NCBI RefSeq assembly: GCF_016056295.1
Contig: NZ_JAECZB010000001.1
Location: 179,421-243,420, forward strand
DNA length: 64,000 nt
Reading direction: 5' to 3'
DNA from: Atlanticothrix silvestris CENA357
GTDB taxonomy: Bacteria; Cyanobacteriota; Cyanobacteriia; Cyanobacteriales; Nostocaceae
The notes beneath the pieces are model-generated. The model saw only the letters and a list, made by a program, of their open reading frames with translations, had not been told where the DNA came from and did no database searches. Made by a program: the position numbers and the translations under genes. Below are positions 27,502 through 36,514 of this stretch, in pieces. The first letter of the stretch is position 1. Each line of letters begins with the position of its first letter.

Positions 27502-27621
27502 TTATGAACGTTGGATTTTATCTTTCTGGCTAATGAAAATCAAACCAACAGTAGCAGGGATAACGACAATTGCAGCACCCCAAGCCAGACTCCAAAGAAA
27601 ATTTGCTAAAGAAGGCGTCAT
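27502..27621 (-). CDS. psbX: Photosystem II reaction centre protein X
   Basis: A 39-residue protein, [20 protein letters not shown] and onward to [19 protein letters not shown], which matches the known PsbX pattern: short lumenal start, one membrane span and a basic Ser/Gln-Lys-rich end. PsbX sits at the edge of photosystem II near cytochrome b559 and affects quinone exchange at QB. It lies opposite a longer open frame on the plus strand that I regard as a shadow. Its position upstream of ycf66 on the same strand supports the call. Confidence 0.93.
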   Translation of the reverse strand: MTPSLANFLWSLAWGAAIVVIPATVGLIFISQKDKIQRS

Positions 27622-27991
27622 AGTTCTCAACCTTTTTTTACACACTTCATCCTAATTCTAGTATGGTGTATCACTTCCTTGATAAGCCTTTAGCTATGAG
27701 GTACCACACTGAGTAATTGTCCTGACAAAACATTAGCTTAACTATTTCAGGTAATTTGCTTGCTTGTGGTGATAACGGCTGATACGTGAATAAAATACAA
27801 TGCACCTAAGTCAGCAGTACATAATTACCGAAACACATCTTAAGGTTCTAGCATTCCAGGACAAAAACAGTTCTGTGTTAATCCATATCAGGGATTGAAA
27901 TAAAATATATAGAGAGATTGCTTTACAAAGCTTCAAAGTTTCTGGCTTTTGCCCAAACGTTTTCTTTACTCACAGATGGTAGTTCAAGCCG
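27622..27991. other. Divergent spacer psbX / yggT
   Basis: 370 bp with no coding frame. It must carry the psbX and yggT promoters. No hairpin or RNA gene recognised. Confidence 0.45.
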
Positions 27992-28285
27992 ATGACTGGT
28001 GTTAATTTGACTATTTGGATTTTAGGCCCTGTTTTGGGACTGATGACTTTTTTGTTTATTTTCCGCATCATTCTCACTTGGTATCCGCAAGTGGATTTGA
28101 ATCGTTTGCCCTTTAATCTTATAGCTTGGCCTACTGAACCTTTTTTAGTGCCATTGCGAAAACTAGTGCAACCTATAGGTGGAGTGGATATTACCCCTAT
28201 TATTTGGGTTGGTATTTTCAGCCTGCTGCGAGAAATTCTTTTAGGTCAGCAAGGATTGCTCACTATGTTATCTCGTATGAGTTAG
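27992..28285 (+). CDS. YggT family membrane protein
   Basis: 97 residues with two membrane spans, one at each end: the first ends in FIFRIILTWYPQVDLNRLPF, followed by the conserved WPTEPFLVPLRKLVQPIGGVD motif, then IIWVGIFSLLREILL. This is the YggT/Ycf19 pattern. Homologues (CCB3/Ycf19 in plastids) are linked to haem attachment or to nucleoid and division functions; in this organism the role is unproven. The ATG at 27992 lies in a leader without a strong ribosome-binding site. Confidence 0.88.
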   Translation: MTGVNLTIWILGPVLGLMTFLFIFRIILTWYPQVDLNRLPFNLIAWPTEPFLVPLRKLVQPIGGVDITPIIWVGIFSLLREILLGQQGLLTMLSRMS

Positions 28286-28286
28286 C

Positions 28287-28432
28287 ACATGGGGCATGGG
28301 TAAGAAGGGGCAAGGGGTAAAGGGGAAGATGGGGCCCCCTTTGGGGATAAGGAGCAGGGTTAAAGGGCTTGTTTCTTCATCCTTTACCCTTTACACTTTA
28401 ACCCCCTCTTGTTGCTCCCCTGCTCCCTAGTT
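28287..28432. repeat. Dispersed intergenic repeat, copy 3 (reverse orientation)
   Basis: Between yggT and accC (convergent). Contains CATGGGTAAGAAGGGGCAAG, the inverted core TTTCTTCATCCTTTACCCTT and a TGTTGCTCCCCTGCTCCC end, the reverse complement of the copy at 3133. A central GGGGCCCCCTTTGGGG forms an extra hairpin. Confidence 0.7.
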
Positions 28433-28434
28433 CC

Positions 28435-29778
28435 TCAAATATTCATCTCCTGTACAAAATTGGTGTAGACATTACCCTGCAAAAATTGTGGGTTTTCCAT
28501 AATTCTTTGATGAAACCCAATTGTGGTAGGCAGTCCTGTGATGGCACACTCCCGCAGTGCGCGCTTCATGCGGTTAATAGCGGTCGAGCGATCGGGGGCC
28601 CAAACAATTAATTTACCAATTAGGGAGTCATAGTAAGGAGGAATCTGGTAATCAGTGTAAACGTGGGAATCAATTCTGACTCCAGGGCCACCAGGAGGTA
28701 GATAGCCGGTGATACGCCCTGGTGCAGGACGAAAATCATGGTCAGGATCTTCAGCGTTGATACGGCATTCTATAGCATGACCCCGTAAAACTACTTGATC
28801 TTGAGTCAACTTAAGTCTTTCTCCTTGGGCAATTCTGATTTGTTCAGCAACCAAGTCTACTCCGGTAATCATCTCTGTTACAGGATGTTCAACTTGAATG
28901 CGGGTGTTCATCTCCATAAAGTAAAACTTGCCACTTCTATCCAAAAGAAACTCGATAGTGCCTGCTCCAGTAAAGTTGATGAATTGGGCAGCTTTGACAG
29001 CAGCGTACCCCATTTTTTCACGTAGTTCTGGGTCAAGGGCAGGGCTAGGAGCTTCTTCTAATAACTTTTGATTACGACGTTGAATTGAACAGTCTCGTTC
29101 GCCTAAATGAATGACATTGCCGTAGTTATCAGCCAAAATTTGAAATTCAATGTGGCGCGGACGTTCAATAAATTTTTCTATATAAACGCCAGAATTACCA
29201 AAGGCAGCTCCTGCTTCCCCTTGAGCAGCTAAGAAGAGTTTGACAAATTCGTTTTCAGAATGCACCAAACGCATACCCCGTCCGCCACCGCCAGCTGTGG
29301 CTTTAATCATTACGGGATAACCAATATCTTTAGCAAATGCTAATCCTTCTTGCTCAGACTCTACTAGTCCATCACTACCTGGTACCGTTGGTACACCAGC
29401 TTTTTGCATAGTTTCTTTGGCGGTGGATTTATCCCCCATTAGCCTTATAGCCTCAGGAGTTGGGCCAATAAAAGCTATGTGATGGTCAGCACAGATTTCC
29501 GCAAATCGGGCATTTTCTGACAAAAATCCATAACCAGGATGAATGGCACTAGCATTGCGGGTCAAAGCGGCAGCGATAATATTGGGAATATTCAAATAAC
29601 TTTTAATGCTCGCAGGTTCACCAATGCAAACTGCTTCATCAGCAAGTTGAACATGAAGAGCATTACGGTCAACGGTGGAGTGAACCGCAACCGTGGCGAT
29701 TCCCATTTCTTCACAGGCGCGGAGAATGCGAAGGGCGATTTCGCCTCGGTTGGCAATTAATATTTTGTCAAACTTCAT
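28435..29778 (-). CDS. accC: Biotin carboxylase subunit of acetyl-CoA carboxylase
   Basis: 447 residues, the normal size. AccC carboxylates biotin on AccB with ATP and bicarbonate, the first step of fatty-acid synthesis. It starts [20 protein letters not shown], the family N-terminus, and has the ATP-grasp loop [29 protein letters not shown], the metal and bicarbonate residues in [18 protein letters not shown] and the final EMNI. No accB is adjacent, which is common in cyanobacteria. Start ATG at 29778 is fixed by the conserved N-terminus. Confidence 0.97.
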   Translation of the reverse strand: MKFDKILIANRGEIALRILRACEEMGIATVAVHSTVDRNALHVQLADEAVCIGEPASIKSYLNIPNIIAAALTRNASAIHPGYGFLSENARFAEICADHHIAFIGPTPEAIRLMGDKSTAKETMQKAGVPTVPGSDGLVESEQEGLAFAKDIGYPVMIKATAGGGGRGMRLVHSENEFVKLFLAAQGEAGAAFGNSGVYIEKFIERPRHIEFQILADNYGNVIHLGERDCSIQRRNQKLLEEAPSPALDPELREKMGYAAVKAAQFINFTGAGTIEFLLDRSGKFYFMEMNTRIQVEHPVTEMITGVDLVAEQIRIAQGERLKLTQDQVVLRGHAIECRINAEDPDHDFRPAPGRITGYLPPGGPGVRIDSHVYTDYQIPPYYDSLIGKLIVWAPDRSTAINRMKRALRECAITGLPTTIGFHQRIMENPQFLQGNVYTNFVQEMNI

Positions 29779-30271
29779 TTTTTAGCTTCGATATTAGTAC
29801 CAGTAGATTGACATTGTCTCCCATCCGATTGACAACAACGCTTTCGCTTTATCTCAAATTATGACAGGAGGTTCCTTAACCTCATCCCCAGGCGAGTTGA
29901 GATGCTCTCTGTAGGATTTGATTTTTTGCCTCTACGGGTCTTAACTAGACTAACAACATTGCAGGCAGTTGCTGTTCTTTAGTTAGTTTGCCGAACTAGG
30001 CTTTAGGCGATCCACGAGCTGGTTTGTGGCTCAAACAGCGTTACCGTAGTAACGACAGCTTTCCTGCCCGCAGCCTGCTAATAAATTTCACACTAGCCAT
30101 ACCCTTATTTAATATCGCTTGTAGAGTTACTATATTTCTGTCTGTCTGATATCCACCTTCGGGAAATGTATGAACGCTTAAACTTAAATTTTTGGTAAAT
30201 TTTGACAAATTCGGTATTGCCTTAAAATATATTTATTTTTTTGTGTTATAATCTCTTTTTAGACAACTCAT
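29779..30271. other. Spacer accC-tRNA-Leu, no gene seen
   Basis: 493 bp upstream of accC and of tRNA-Leu. Only very short frames are open. A G/C-richer part at 29990-30090 contains local stems but matches no RNA family I know; I looked for tmRNA and 6S signatures and found none. A TATAAT box at 30247-30252 belongs to the tRNA. Confidence 0.5.
30247..30252 (+). promoter_or_regulatory. -10 box of tRNA-Leu
   Basis: A perfect TATAAT 20 bases before the tRNA 5' end. No TTGACA lies at the 17-base distance (one at 30202 is too far), so the promoter may rely on an extended or weak -35. Confidence 0.55.
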
Positions 30272-30352
30272 GCGGATGTGGCGGAATTGGTATACGCGCA
30301 CGTTTGAGGGGCGTGTGGCTTTGCCTTGCGAGTTCGAGTCTCGCCATCCGCA
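30272..30352 (+). tRNA. trnL: tRNA-Leu, anticodon GAG
   Basis: 81 nt without an encoded CCA. Acceptor arm GCGGATG pairs with CATCCGC (discriminator A). D arm GCGGAATTGGTATACGC, anticodon arm CACGT-TTGAGGG-GCGTG with GAG at positions 34-36, a long class-II variable arm and the T arm ending GTTCGAGTC. Reads CUC and CUU leucine codons. No intron. Confidence 0.97.
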
Positions 30353-30364
30353 TTTTATAACTAT

Positions 30365-30414
30365 ATAGTCAACGGTCAATGGTTAAAAACCTGAAGCTGT
30401 TGACTTTTGACTAT
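30365..30414. repeat. Inverted repeat after tRNA-Leu
   Basis: ATAGTCAACGGTCAA pairs with TTGACTTTTGACTAT at 13 of 15 positions around a 20-base loop. It belongs to the GTCAA/TGACTTT heptamer-like intergenic repeats and could help end tRNA transcription. Confidence 0.6.
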
Positions 30415-30478
30415 GGTTATAGACTTAGTACTGGTCTTTTGTGCTTTTATAGAAATAGGTGAACTTTTGTAAAGAACA

Positions 30479-31108
30479 TTGACTGCAACTTTTACTCCAT
30501 CAAACAACTCAACACTGCCAGCAGCGTGGCATCGCCTCACTCCGATTTGGCAAGGTGGGGAGGAAGTTATTCAACAAGGTTTGCCTCATTCTCAGTTGGC
30601 ACCAACTTGGCAAATGCTACTTTTAGGCGATGGCTCACCAACTAGGCACTTAGAATTGCTTACAGGTGAACCAACAGAAGTAGATGTAATTGACATGTCT
30701 TTAATTGGTACGGATTTAGATTATGCGCCAGATTTAATTCAAGCCGTACCAGGGCCACGACTCAGAAGACAGGTATGGTTACGTACTGCTTCAGGTCAGC
30801 GCTTAGCCTATGCTACTTCTTGGTGGGAAGCTAGTCATGTGGATGAATATTTACAAAACCGTTCATTACCGATTTGGGCAAGTTTAGCTCGTCTCCGCAC
30901 AGAGTTGTATCGGGATGTACGAGGAATTTACTATGGTTACTCAGCTGCGCTCCAGTCAGGCTTTAATGAGACTGGGCCGTTCTGGGGTCGCCACTATTTA
31001 TTTTGGCATCATGGACAACCATTAACTCTAATTTATGAGGTTTTTTCGCCTTATTTAACTAAATATTTAGGTAACATGCAGGTAGATTCCACCAATGGTA
31101 AAACATAA
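30479..31108 (+). CDS. Chorismate--pyruvate lyase family protein (DUF98)
   Basis: 209 residues. The DUF98 family of cyanobacterial chorismate lyases splits chorismate into 4-hydroxybenzoate and pyruvate, giving the ring of plastoquinone. Features seen: LPAAWHRLTPIWQGGEEVI, LGDGSPTRHLELLTG, RQVWLRTASGQRLAYATSWW and LARLRTELYRDVRGIYYG, then FWGRHYLFWHHGQPL. The start is TTG at 30479; no ATG is near and the conserved part starts within 15 residues, so I accept it. It follows tRNA-Leu by 126 bases. Confidence 0.85.
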   Translation: MTATFTPSNNSTLPAAWHRLTPIWQGGEEVIQQGLPHSQLAPTWQMLLLGDGSPTRHLELLTGEPTEVDVIDMSLIGTDLDYAPDLIQAVPGPRLRRQVWLRTASGQRLAYATSWWEASHVDEYLQNRSLPIWASLARLRTELYRDVRGIYYGYSAALQSGFNETGPFWGRHYLFWHHGQPLTLIYEVFSPYLTKYLGNMQVDSTNGKT

Positions 31109-31443
31109 GATCATCTCCAAGCAATAATTTAAAACTTGTAGTAGTTTTATTCTCAGAGTGTTGGGAATAATATTCATTTGCCAGGAAATTGCTATTTAAA
31201 GAGAGCCATGCTAAAAAATGTCCTGTAAAATTCAACAAAGCATGTTAAAAAGGTTAACTAGCTATAAACACACTGCTTTGGAATGAATCTTAGGGATATT
31301 AGGAAAGTATTATTACCTAAGTATCATTCAGAATTGAGGGTGTAAAAATTAAGTAATTGACTGCCCTAGATAAAGACAAACCTGTTGGTTTACATAACCA
31401 ATCAAGTAAATAATGAGTTCGCAAGTATGAGGTAGAGGTTTTA
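31109..31443. other. Intergenic region, no gene seen
   Basis: 335 bp AT-rich spacer before the DUF3352 gene. Longest frame with ATG is about 20 codons. No hairpin with a T-tract or repeat of note. Confidence 0.5.
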
Positions 31444-33177
31444 ATGGCACTGCCTGTTGTGTCTGTTCCAATGAAGAAAAAGAAGAAACCATCTCTGGTG
31501 CTGACGCTCTCGGCTACTGGGTTATTGATTGCTGGGGGAAGTGTAGCGTACCGATTGTTCAACCAGGGACAACAACTTTCTAGAGATTTGCCAGTTGGTG
31601 CAAATATTATTCCTCAAGATGCGCTGTTTGCAGTTTCTCTCACTACAGATCCTCAACAATGGCAGCAAATGCACGAATTTGGGACAAAAGAAACCCAAGC
31701 CGCACTTGATAAAAGTATATTCCAGCTGCGCGATCGCTTTTTGACTCAAAATGGTTACAACTTCGAGAAAGATGTTCAACCTTGGGTAGGCGATGAAATC
31801 ACCCTGGCAATTCTGGCTCCTCAAGGAAATAAACCTGCCGTTAAACCTGTGGCTGTGAATGGAGATGCTGTTAGCGCTCAGCAATCGATGGTTATGGTAT
31901 TGCCTGTAAAAAATCCTCAAACAGCCAAAAGCATTTGGGCAAAAGCGAAAAATCCCAAACAAGGCCAATGGATTGACCGCACATATCAGGGGTTTGCCAT
32001 CAAACAAACAAACGGACAAGCCGGAGAAAATCTCTCTGCAACATTAATAGACGAACGTTTCTTAGTTATTACTGATAGTCTCAAAGCCACAGAGCGAGCA
32101 ATAGATGCCTATAAAAATAAAGCATCTTTAGCTAATACAGCAGGATTTACCGAAAATTTTCCTAAAATTTTTAGTGACCAACCTTTTGCACAATTTTACG
32201 TTAATGTGCCAACAGCTGCCAAAATAGCTACTATCTCTCCCAACCGTCCTTTACCAGCACAAGTTTTAGCTCAACTGCAAAATAATCAAGGTTTAGCAGG
32301 CACAATTGCCTTAGAACCTGGAGGTATACGTTTAAAAGGTGTTTCGTGGCTTAACCCTAATAGTCAGCGCGTGCTAGCGGTAGAAAATAAAGCTGGAAAA
32401 ATGCAAAACCGCGTACCAGCTGAAACCTTAATGATGCTGTCTGGCGGAAACTTAAAACGGTTATGGGGAGACTATGTTTTAACATCCCAAGGAAATCCCT
32501 TATCGCCTATAACACCAGAGCAGTTACGATCTGGCGTAAAATCTCTGACTAATCTTGATTTAGATCGAGATTTTCTCAGTTGGATGAAAGGCGAGTTTTC
32601 TGTGTCAGTAATTCCTAATAAACCAAAAGATGATACCCCAGAGGATTTTCGAGCAGGTTTAGTGTTCATGGTACAGGCAAGCGATCGCCAATTAGCTGAA
32701 ACATCCTTAAAACAACTGGATGATGTGATGAAAAATCAATATCAGTTCCAGATACAACCAGGAACAGTAGCAGGTCAACCTGTTGTTAACTGGGTTTCAC
32801 CTTTTGGGACTTTAACCGCCACTCACGGCTGGTTAGATAAAGATATTGCTTTTTTGGTAATTGGCGCTCCCATCACAGATAAAATTGTTCCCAAACCCAA
32901 CAATACCCTAGCTAATACTGTTCCCTTCCAGCAAACAGTGCCGACAGAACCCAATCCTACAAATGGTCAATTTTTTATGGATGTAGAACGCACCGTAAAA
33001 AATTTCCCTTTACCAAATCTGATTTCTAATCAACGTACTTTACTAGCTGCAACACGTTCAATTGGGGTGACAGCTGCTGTCAGTGACAATCGTAGTACCC
33101 GCTATGATATCTTTTTAGCACTCAAAAAAGTCAGGAACTCAGGTGTACCTACACCTGCTATTACGCCATCTCCATGA
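31444..33177 (+). CDS. DUF3352 domain membrane-anchored protein
   Basis: 577 residues. A basic KKKKKPS stretch precedes one N-terminal span (LVLTLSATGLLIAGGSVAY); the rest is hydrophilic and should lie outside the cytoplasm or in the lumen. The body is the DUF3352 domain common in cyanobacteria (LPVGANIIPQDALFAVSLTT, QPWVGDEITLAIL, DERFLVITDSLKATERAIDA). Function unknown. The end is a low-complexity Pro/Thr tail. The ATG at 31444 gives a clean anchor, but no strong ribosome-binding site is seen. It is monocistronic and lies upstream of ccsB. Confidence 0.85.
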   Translation: MALPVVSVPMKKKKKPSLVLTLSATGLLIAGGSVAYRLFNQGQQLSRDLPVGANIIPQDALFAVSLTTDPQQWQQMHEFGTKETQAALDKSIFQLRDRFLTQNGYNFEKDVQPWVGDEITLAILAPQGNKPAVKPVAVNGDAVSAQQSMVMVLPVKNPQTAKSIWAKAKNPKQGQWIDRTYQGFAIKQTNGQAGENLSATLIDERFLVITDSLKATERAIDAYKNKASLANTAGFTENFPKIFSDQPFAQFYVNVPTAAKIATISPNRPLPAQVLAQLQNNQGLAGTIALEPGGIRLKGVSWLNPNSQRVLAVENKAGKMQNRVPAETLMMLSGGNLKRLWGDYVLTSQGNPLSPITPEQLRSGVKSLTNLDLDRDFLSWMKGEFSVSVIPNKPKDDTPEDFRAGLVFMVQASDRQLAETSLKQLDDVMKNQYQFQIQPGTVAGQPVVNWVSPFGTLTATHGWLDKDIAFLVIGAPITDKIVPKPNNTLANTVPFQQTVPTEPNPTNGQFFMDVERTVKNFPLPNLISNQRTLLAATRSIGVTAAVSDNRSTRYDIFLALKKVRNSGVPTPAITPSP

Positions 33178-33402
33178 TGTTTATGGGAAAAGTTGGGAGT
33201 AGGGAGTTAGGATTTATGGCAATGGACAGGTAGGTTAGTACATCAACTAATCAGAAAACCTGGATAGCAGGAGACTTTCAAAGCTGTTCCCTGTACCCTG
33301 CTATATAACTCCTAACTCTTTTTAGCCCGTTAGCCTGTAAGCAGATAGGATCAGAACAGTCAGAAATCAATATTTTAAGAAATCTACTGGGGAGAGTGCT
33401 TT

Positions 33403-34488
33403 ATGAATTTGGTTGGACTCCAGAACTGGCTGGACAATGCCTCCTTTGCTGTCTTATTCCTGACTATGTTGGTGTATTGGGTAGGAGCAGCTTTTCCGAA
33501 GCTACCAGCAACTGCTGCGTTAGGGACAGCCGGGATGGCGATCGCCAATTTGTGTATAGCAACCCTATTAGGGGCAAGATGGATAGAAGCTGGCTATTTT
33601 CCTCTCAGTAATCTGTATGAATCTCTGTTTTTCTTGACCTGGGGAATTACTACCATTCATCTGATTGCCGAAAATACCAGCCGTAGCCGCTTGGTAGGAG
33701 TGGTTACAGCCCCTGTGGCTATGGGAATCACTGCTTTTGCTACCCTGACATTGCCATCCACAATGCAAGTTGCAGAACCATTAGTACCTGCATTGAAATC
33801 AAATTGGCTGATGATGCACGTCAGCGTCATGATGTTAAGTTATGCTGCTTTGATGGTGGGTTCATTGTTAGCGATCGCTTTTTTGATTGTGACTCGCGGA
33901 CAAAACATTCAATTACAAGGCAGTTCTGTTGGCGCTGGTGGCTACCGTAGTAACGGTTATCGCTTACACAAAGCAGGGGAGCTAGTTTCTCCACCCCCAA
34001 CACCTCCTGTAGAAAACAATGGTTTTGTTCGCTTTGAAAGTAATAACAACGGCAACGGTAACGGTAACGGTAACAGTAATACTGCTGTTTTGGGAGCAGT
34101 AATCACAACTCCAATTTCAAGTCAACAATCTCTCATCCAAAATTCTGAACCTTTTTCACCCCAGCGCCTTAGCCTAGCTGAAACTCTCGATAACATTAGC
34201 TATCGCGTCATTGGGTTAGGATTTCCCCTATTGACAATTGGCATTATTGCTGGCGCTGTTTGGGCTAATGAAGCTTGGGGTTCTTACTGGAGTTGGGATC
34301 CTAAAGAAACCTGGGCATTAATCACTTGGTTAGTTTTCGCTGCTTATCTCCATGCTCGAATTACTCGTGGTTGGCAAGGTCGTCGTCCCGCAATTTTAGC
34401 AGCCAGTGGCTTTGTCGTTGTTTGGACTTGCTATTTGGGTGTGAATCTTTTAGGTAAAGGTTTGCATTCTTACGGCTGGTTCTTTTAG
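33403..34488 (+). CDS. ccsB: Cytochrome c biogenesis protein CcsB (CcsA/ResC-type)
   Basis: 361 residues with about eight spans. In system II (Ccs) cytochrome c maturation this protein and its Ccs1/ResB partner carry haem across the membrane and ligate it to apocytochromes such as c6 and f. The tryptophan-rich haem-handling motif is [16 protein letters not shown], followed by the C-terminal [14 protein letters not shown] and [16 protein letters not shown], both standard. Between the fourth and fifth spans is a variable loop with a Gly-Asn run ([13 protein letters not shown]) encoded by GGTAAC hexamers. ATG at 33403 preceded by GGGGAGAG. No ccs1 is in the window. Confidence 0.92.
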   Translation: MNLVGLQNWLDNASFAVLFLTMLVYWVGAAFPKLPATAALGTAGMAIANLCIATLLGARWIEAGYFPLSNLYESLFFLTWGITTIHLIAENTSRSRLVGVVTAPVAMGITAFATLTLPSTMQVAEPLVPALKSNWLMMHVSVMMLSYAALMVGSLLAIAFLIVTRGQNIQLQGSSVGAGGYRSNGYRLHKAGELVSPPPTPPVENNGFVRFESNNNGNGNGNGNSNTAVLGAVITTPISSQQSLIQNSEPFSPQRLSLAETLDNISYRVIGLGFPLLTIGIIAGAVWANEAWGSYWSWDPKETWALITWLVFAAYLHARITRGWQGRRPAILAASGFVVVWTCYLGVNLLGKGLHSYGWFF

Positions 34489-34605
34489 TTAAAAGGGGGC
34501 TAGGAACTAGGGGTTAGAGGCTAGGGTGTATATTTTATCTGATAAATTTCATTAAAAACGCGCCTATATTGATAGCGAATTATTTTTGATGATTTTTACA
34601 ATTTG

Positions 34606-35034
34606 ATGAATATCGAAATAAACTATCCACCAAAGCTAAAAGCCATTAGTATCCATGCTCCATTCGCTTATGCCATCTGTATGGGTGAGAAAAAAGCGGA
34701 ATATCGTTCACAATCAACGCATCGTAGAGGATGGGTGCTAATACACCCATCTCAGTCAAAACAAAATGATGATTATTTTGCTGATTATGGCATCGACCCG
34801 ACAACAGTCAAACGCGGTGCAATAGTTGGTGCAGTAAAAATTACTAGTTGTGTTGGTTCTCCAGGAAATTATGTTTACCATCTGGTAAATCCTATAAAGT
34901 TTAACCGTCCTGTAGAAGGAGTGAAGGGAAAGCAAGCTATATTCTGGAGAGCAAAGACAGATGCAGAAAAAGTAGCTTTTACTTTAGCATCGGAACAAAT
35001 ACGAGAGTATTTACTTAATACAACATTTCATTAA
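34606..35034 (+). CDS. ASCH-domain protein
   Basis: 142 residues from the ATG at 34606 (TTG at 34603 precedes it). ASCH/PUA-like features: LKAISIHAPFAYAICMGEKK, EYRSQSTHRRGWVLIHPS, RGAIVGAVKITSC and KQAIFWRAKTDA. ASCH domains are small beta-barrels thought to bind RNA, and some members hydrolyse modified nucleosides. The conserved Lys/Glu/Arg (EKKAEYRS) is in place. It could also be a PUA-like modified-base reader. Flanked by repeat DNA, so it may be mobile. No partner gene. Confidence 0.75.
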   Translation: MNIEINYPPKLKAISIHAPFAYAICMGEKKAEYRSQSTHRRGWVLIHPSQSKQNDDYFADYGIDPTTVKRGAIVGAVKITSCVGSPGNYVYHLVNPIKFNRPVEGVKGKQAIFWRAKTDAEKVAFTLASEQIREYLLNTTFH

Positions 35035-35037
35035 TTA

Positions 35038-35295
35038 CTAACTCTGCGTCACTTTGCGTTTAAAAATATGAATTGATCTCACGCAGAGTCGCAGCGAAAA
35101 GTTGTCAGGAGGAGCCACTGCTTTGGGCGGGTTTCCAAGGCACTCCGTTGGGCGGCTATGCCGACTTGAAGGAAGTGCCGCCGACTTGTAGCAAGTGGCG
35201 TTGGTTTCCCTCTGTAACAAACTTTTCAAGACAGAGCCGCAGAGAATAAGAGTTGAGAAGACTGAATTTTTGAATTTTATATCATAATTCAGCAA
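35038..35295. repeat. Repeat-rich spacer after the ASCH gene
   Basis: Contains CTCTGCGTCACTTTGCG and CGCAGAGTCGCAGCG (inverted), then a set of GGCACTCCGTTGGGCGGC / GCCGCCGACTTGTAGC elements typical of Nostoc dispersed repeats. An 85-codon minus-strand frame through it is therefore not a gene. Confidence 0.65.
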
Positions 35296-35317
35296 CGCCG
35301 TATTTTGAATATCTCAA

Positions 35318-36514
35318 CTAAACTTTCTCCTTTGCTAGCGGTACAATTCCAATTTGATTTAAGCCCGTATCGATGGCTTTAAGTAGTTGAAAGTCTTCCT
35401 CCGGCAAGGGAAAACTGCTACTACTATGCTTTTCTAAAAAAGAAAATGCTTGGCGAAACTGATGCGGCTCTGCTGGAATTGGTGAGTCAAAATGGCAGGG
35501 AATAATCGAATGGAAGTCCCAACTTGCTACTTTATCAGCCCAGTCAATAGTTTCTTGAGGCGCGCGGTTGAGAATGAGCGTCTGTAAAATTGGTGCTACA
35601 AAAAAACGACCTTTCCCCCGCAGTGCATCAAATGATTGCTGCCACTCTGACTGCCATTTGAAGGGAAATAACCCGAAATAAGCTTTTTTAGAGCGTTCTG
35701 GTGCTTGAATGGCATTGCGAAAGACTTTACCCCATTCGACAATCTCTAACATGCTAGGCTGAAAATATAAAGCAAATAGCGAGATGCGCTGCCATCCTTT
35801 GCGACGGTTAGCTTGATTATCGGCGACTAGATCAGAGGCTTGATCCTTGGCATGAAATAGTAGAGGATATGAATCTAATTGAACGATCGCAGGTGGATCT
35901 TCGGGTATAGAAATTATTGAGTCTGTGACTAAAAGTGTATGCGATCGCTTGTGGAAGAATGCTACTTCTGCAAACCTACCAGGCCCTAGTTCTATAGGGC
36001 CAAGAATTGCGTAGTCAAATTCATCAGCAAAGGGTGATTGGCTGCTGTCTTCAGGAAGAACCTGGGTACGTTTGGGAGGTAAACCCAGCCAACTTAGGGG
36101 TAGGTTTAATGGAAAACTCCATTGTTTGGGAGCTACAAACACCTGTGCATTAGGAAAGCGCCTAGCAAAGGGGCCAACAAACACCTTATGTTCTAGCCCA
36201 GAGACAGTAGGCAAAATAATATATTTAACATCATCATGTTCTGCCACGATTTCATTGACCAACCTGAGGCACTCTGGAGTTGGCGCTACCGGGGCATAAA
36301 CCAGCAGACCTCCAGTGTCTAACTTAACTACGGTCATGCGAATAGGCACAACAACGTAGAAGATACCCTGGAGTTGATCAAAAGTCCAAATTGTGTCTTT
36401 AACTACTTCTTTACAGATTGTCCGCCGCTTGCCATAGGGATAAAGTGGCAACGTGAACCAGAAAGACCAAGAAAAGTCTCTCAAATGAATTTTTTCTCCG
36501 ATGGATTGATACAT
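35318..36514 (-). CDS. DUF4336 domain protein (metallo-beta-lactamase-like)
   Basis: 398 residues. The DUF4336 family is a relative of the metallo-beta-lactamase fold found in cyanobacteria, plants and some proteobacteria. Seen here: VPIRMTVVKLDTGGLLVYAP, TPECLRLVNEIVAEHDDVKY, ILPTVSGLEHKVFVGPFARR, FPNAQVFVAP and IIPCHFDSPI. The His-x-His-x-Asp zinc motif of classical members is not obvious (only isolated SGLEH and PCHFDS), so hydrolase activity is unproven. Its start overlaps the upstream hydrolase gene by 34 bases, so the two are co-transcribed. Confidence 0.82.
   Translation of the reverse strand: MYQSIGEKIHLRDFSWSFWFTLPLYPYGKRRTICKEVVKDTIWTFDQLQGIFYVVVPIRMTVVKLDTGGLLVYAPVAPTPECLRLVNEIVAEHDDVKYIILPTVSGLEHKVFVGPFARRFPNAQVFVAPKQWSFPLNLPLSWLGLPPKRTQVLPEDSSQSPFADEFDYAILGPIELGPGRFAEVAFFHKRSHTLLVTDSIISIPEDPPAIVQLDSYPLLFHAKDQASDLVADNQANRRKGWQRISLFALYFQPSMLEIVEWGKVFRNAIQAPERSKKAYFGLFPFKWQSEWQQSFDALRGKGRFFVAPILQTLILNRAPQETIDWADKVASWDFHSIIPCHFDSPIPAEPHQFRQAFSFLEKHSSSSFPLPEEDFQLLKAIDTGLNQIGIVPLAKEKV

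Noticed and set aside
27464-27655. 63-codon plus-strand frame over psbX
   Set aside because: The opposite strand carries psbX, whose sequence is conserved; the plus-strand frame has no recognisable content.
29779-30271. Possible tmRNA or 6S RNA
   Set aside because: No GGGGCTGTAATGG-type start, no tRNA-like ends, and no long 6S-type hairpin was found.
31522-32019. 165-codon minus-strand frame opposite the DUF3352 gene
   Set aside because: Shadow of the real plus-strand gene; low-complexity and without a ribosome-binding site.
35038-35295. 85-codon minus-strand frame after the ASCH gene
   Set aside because: It runs through intergenic repeats with CTCTGCG-type arms.
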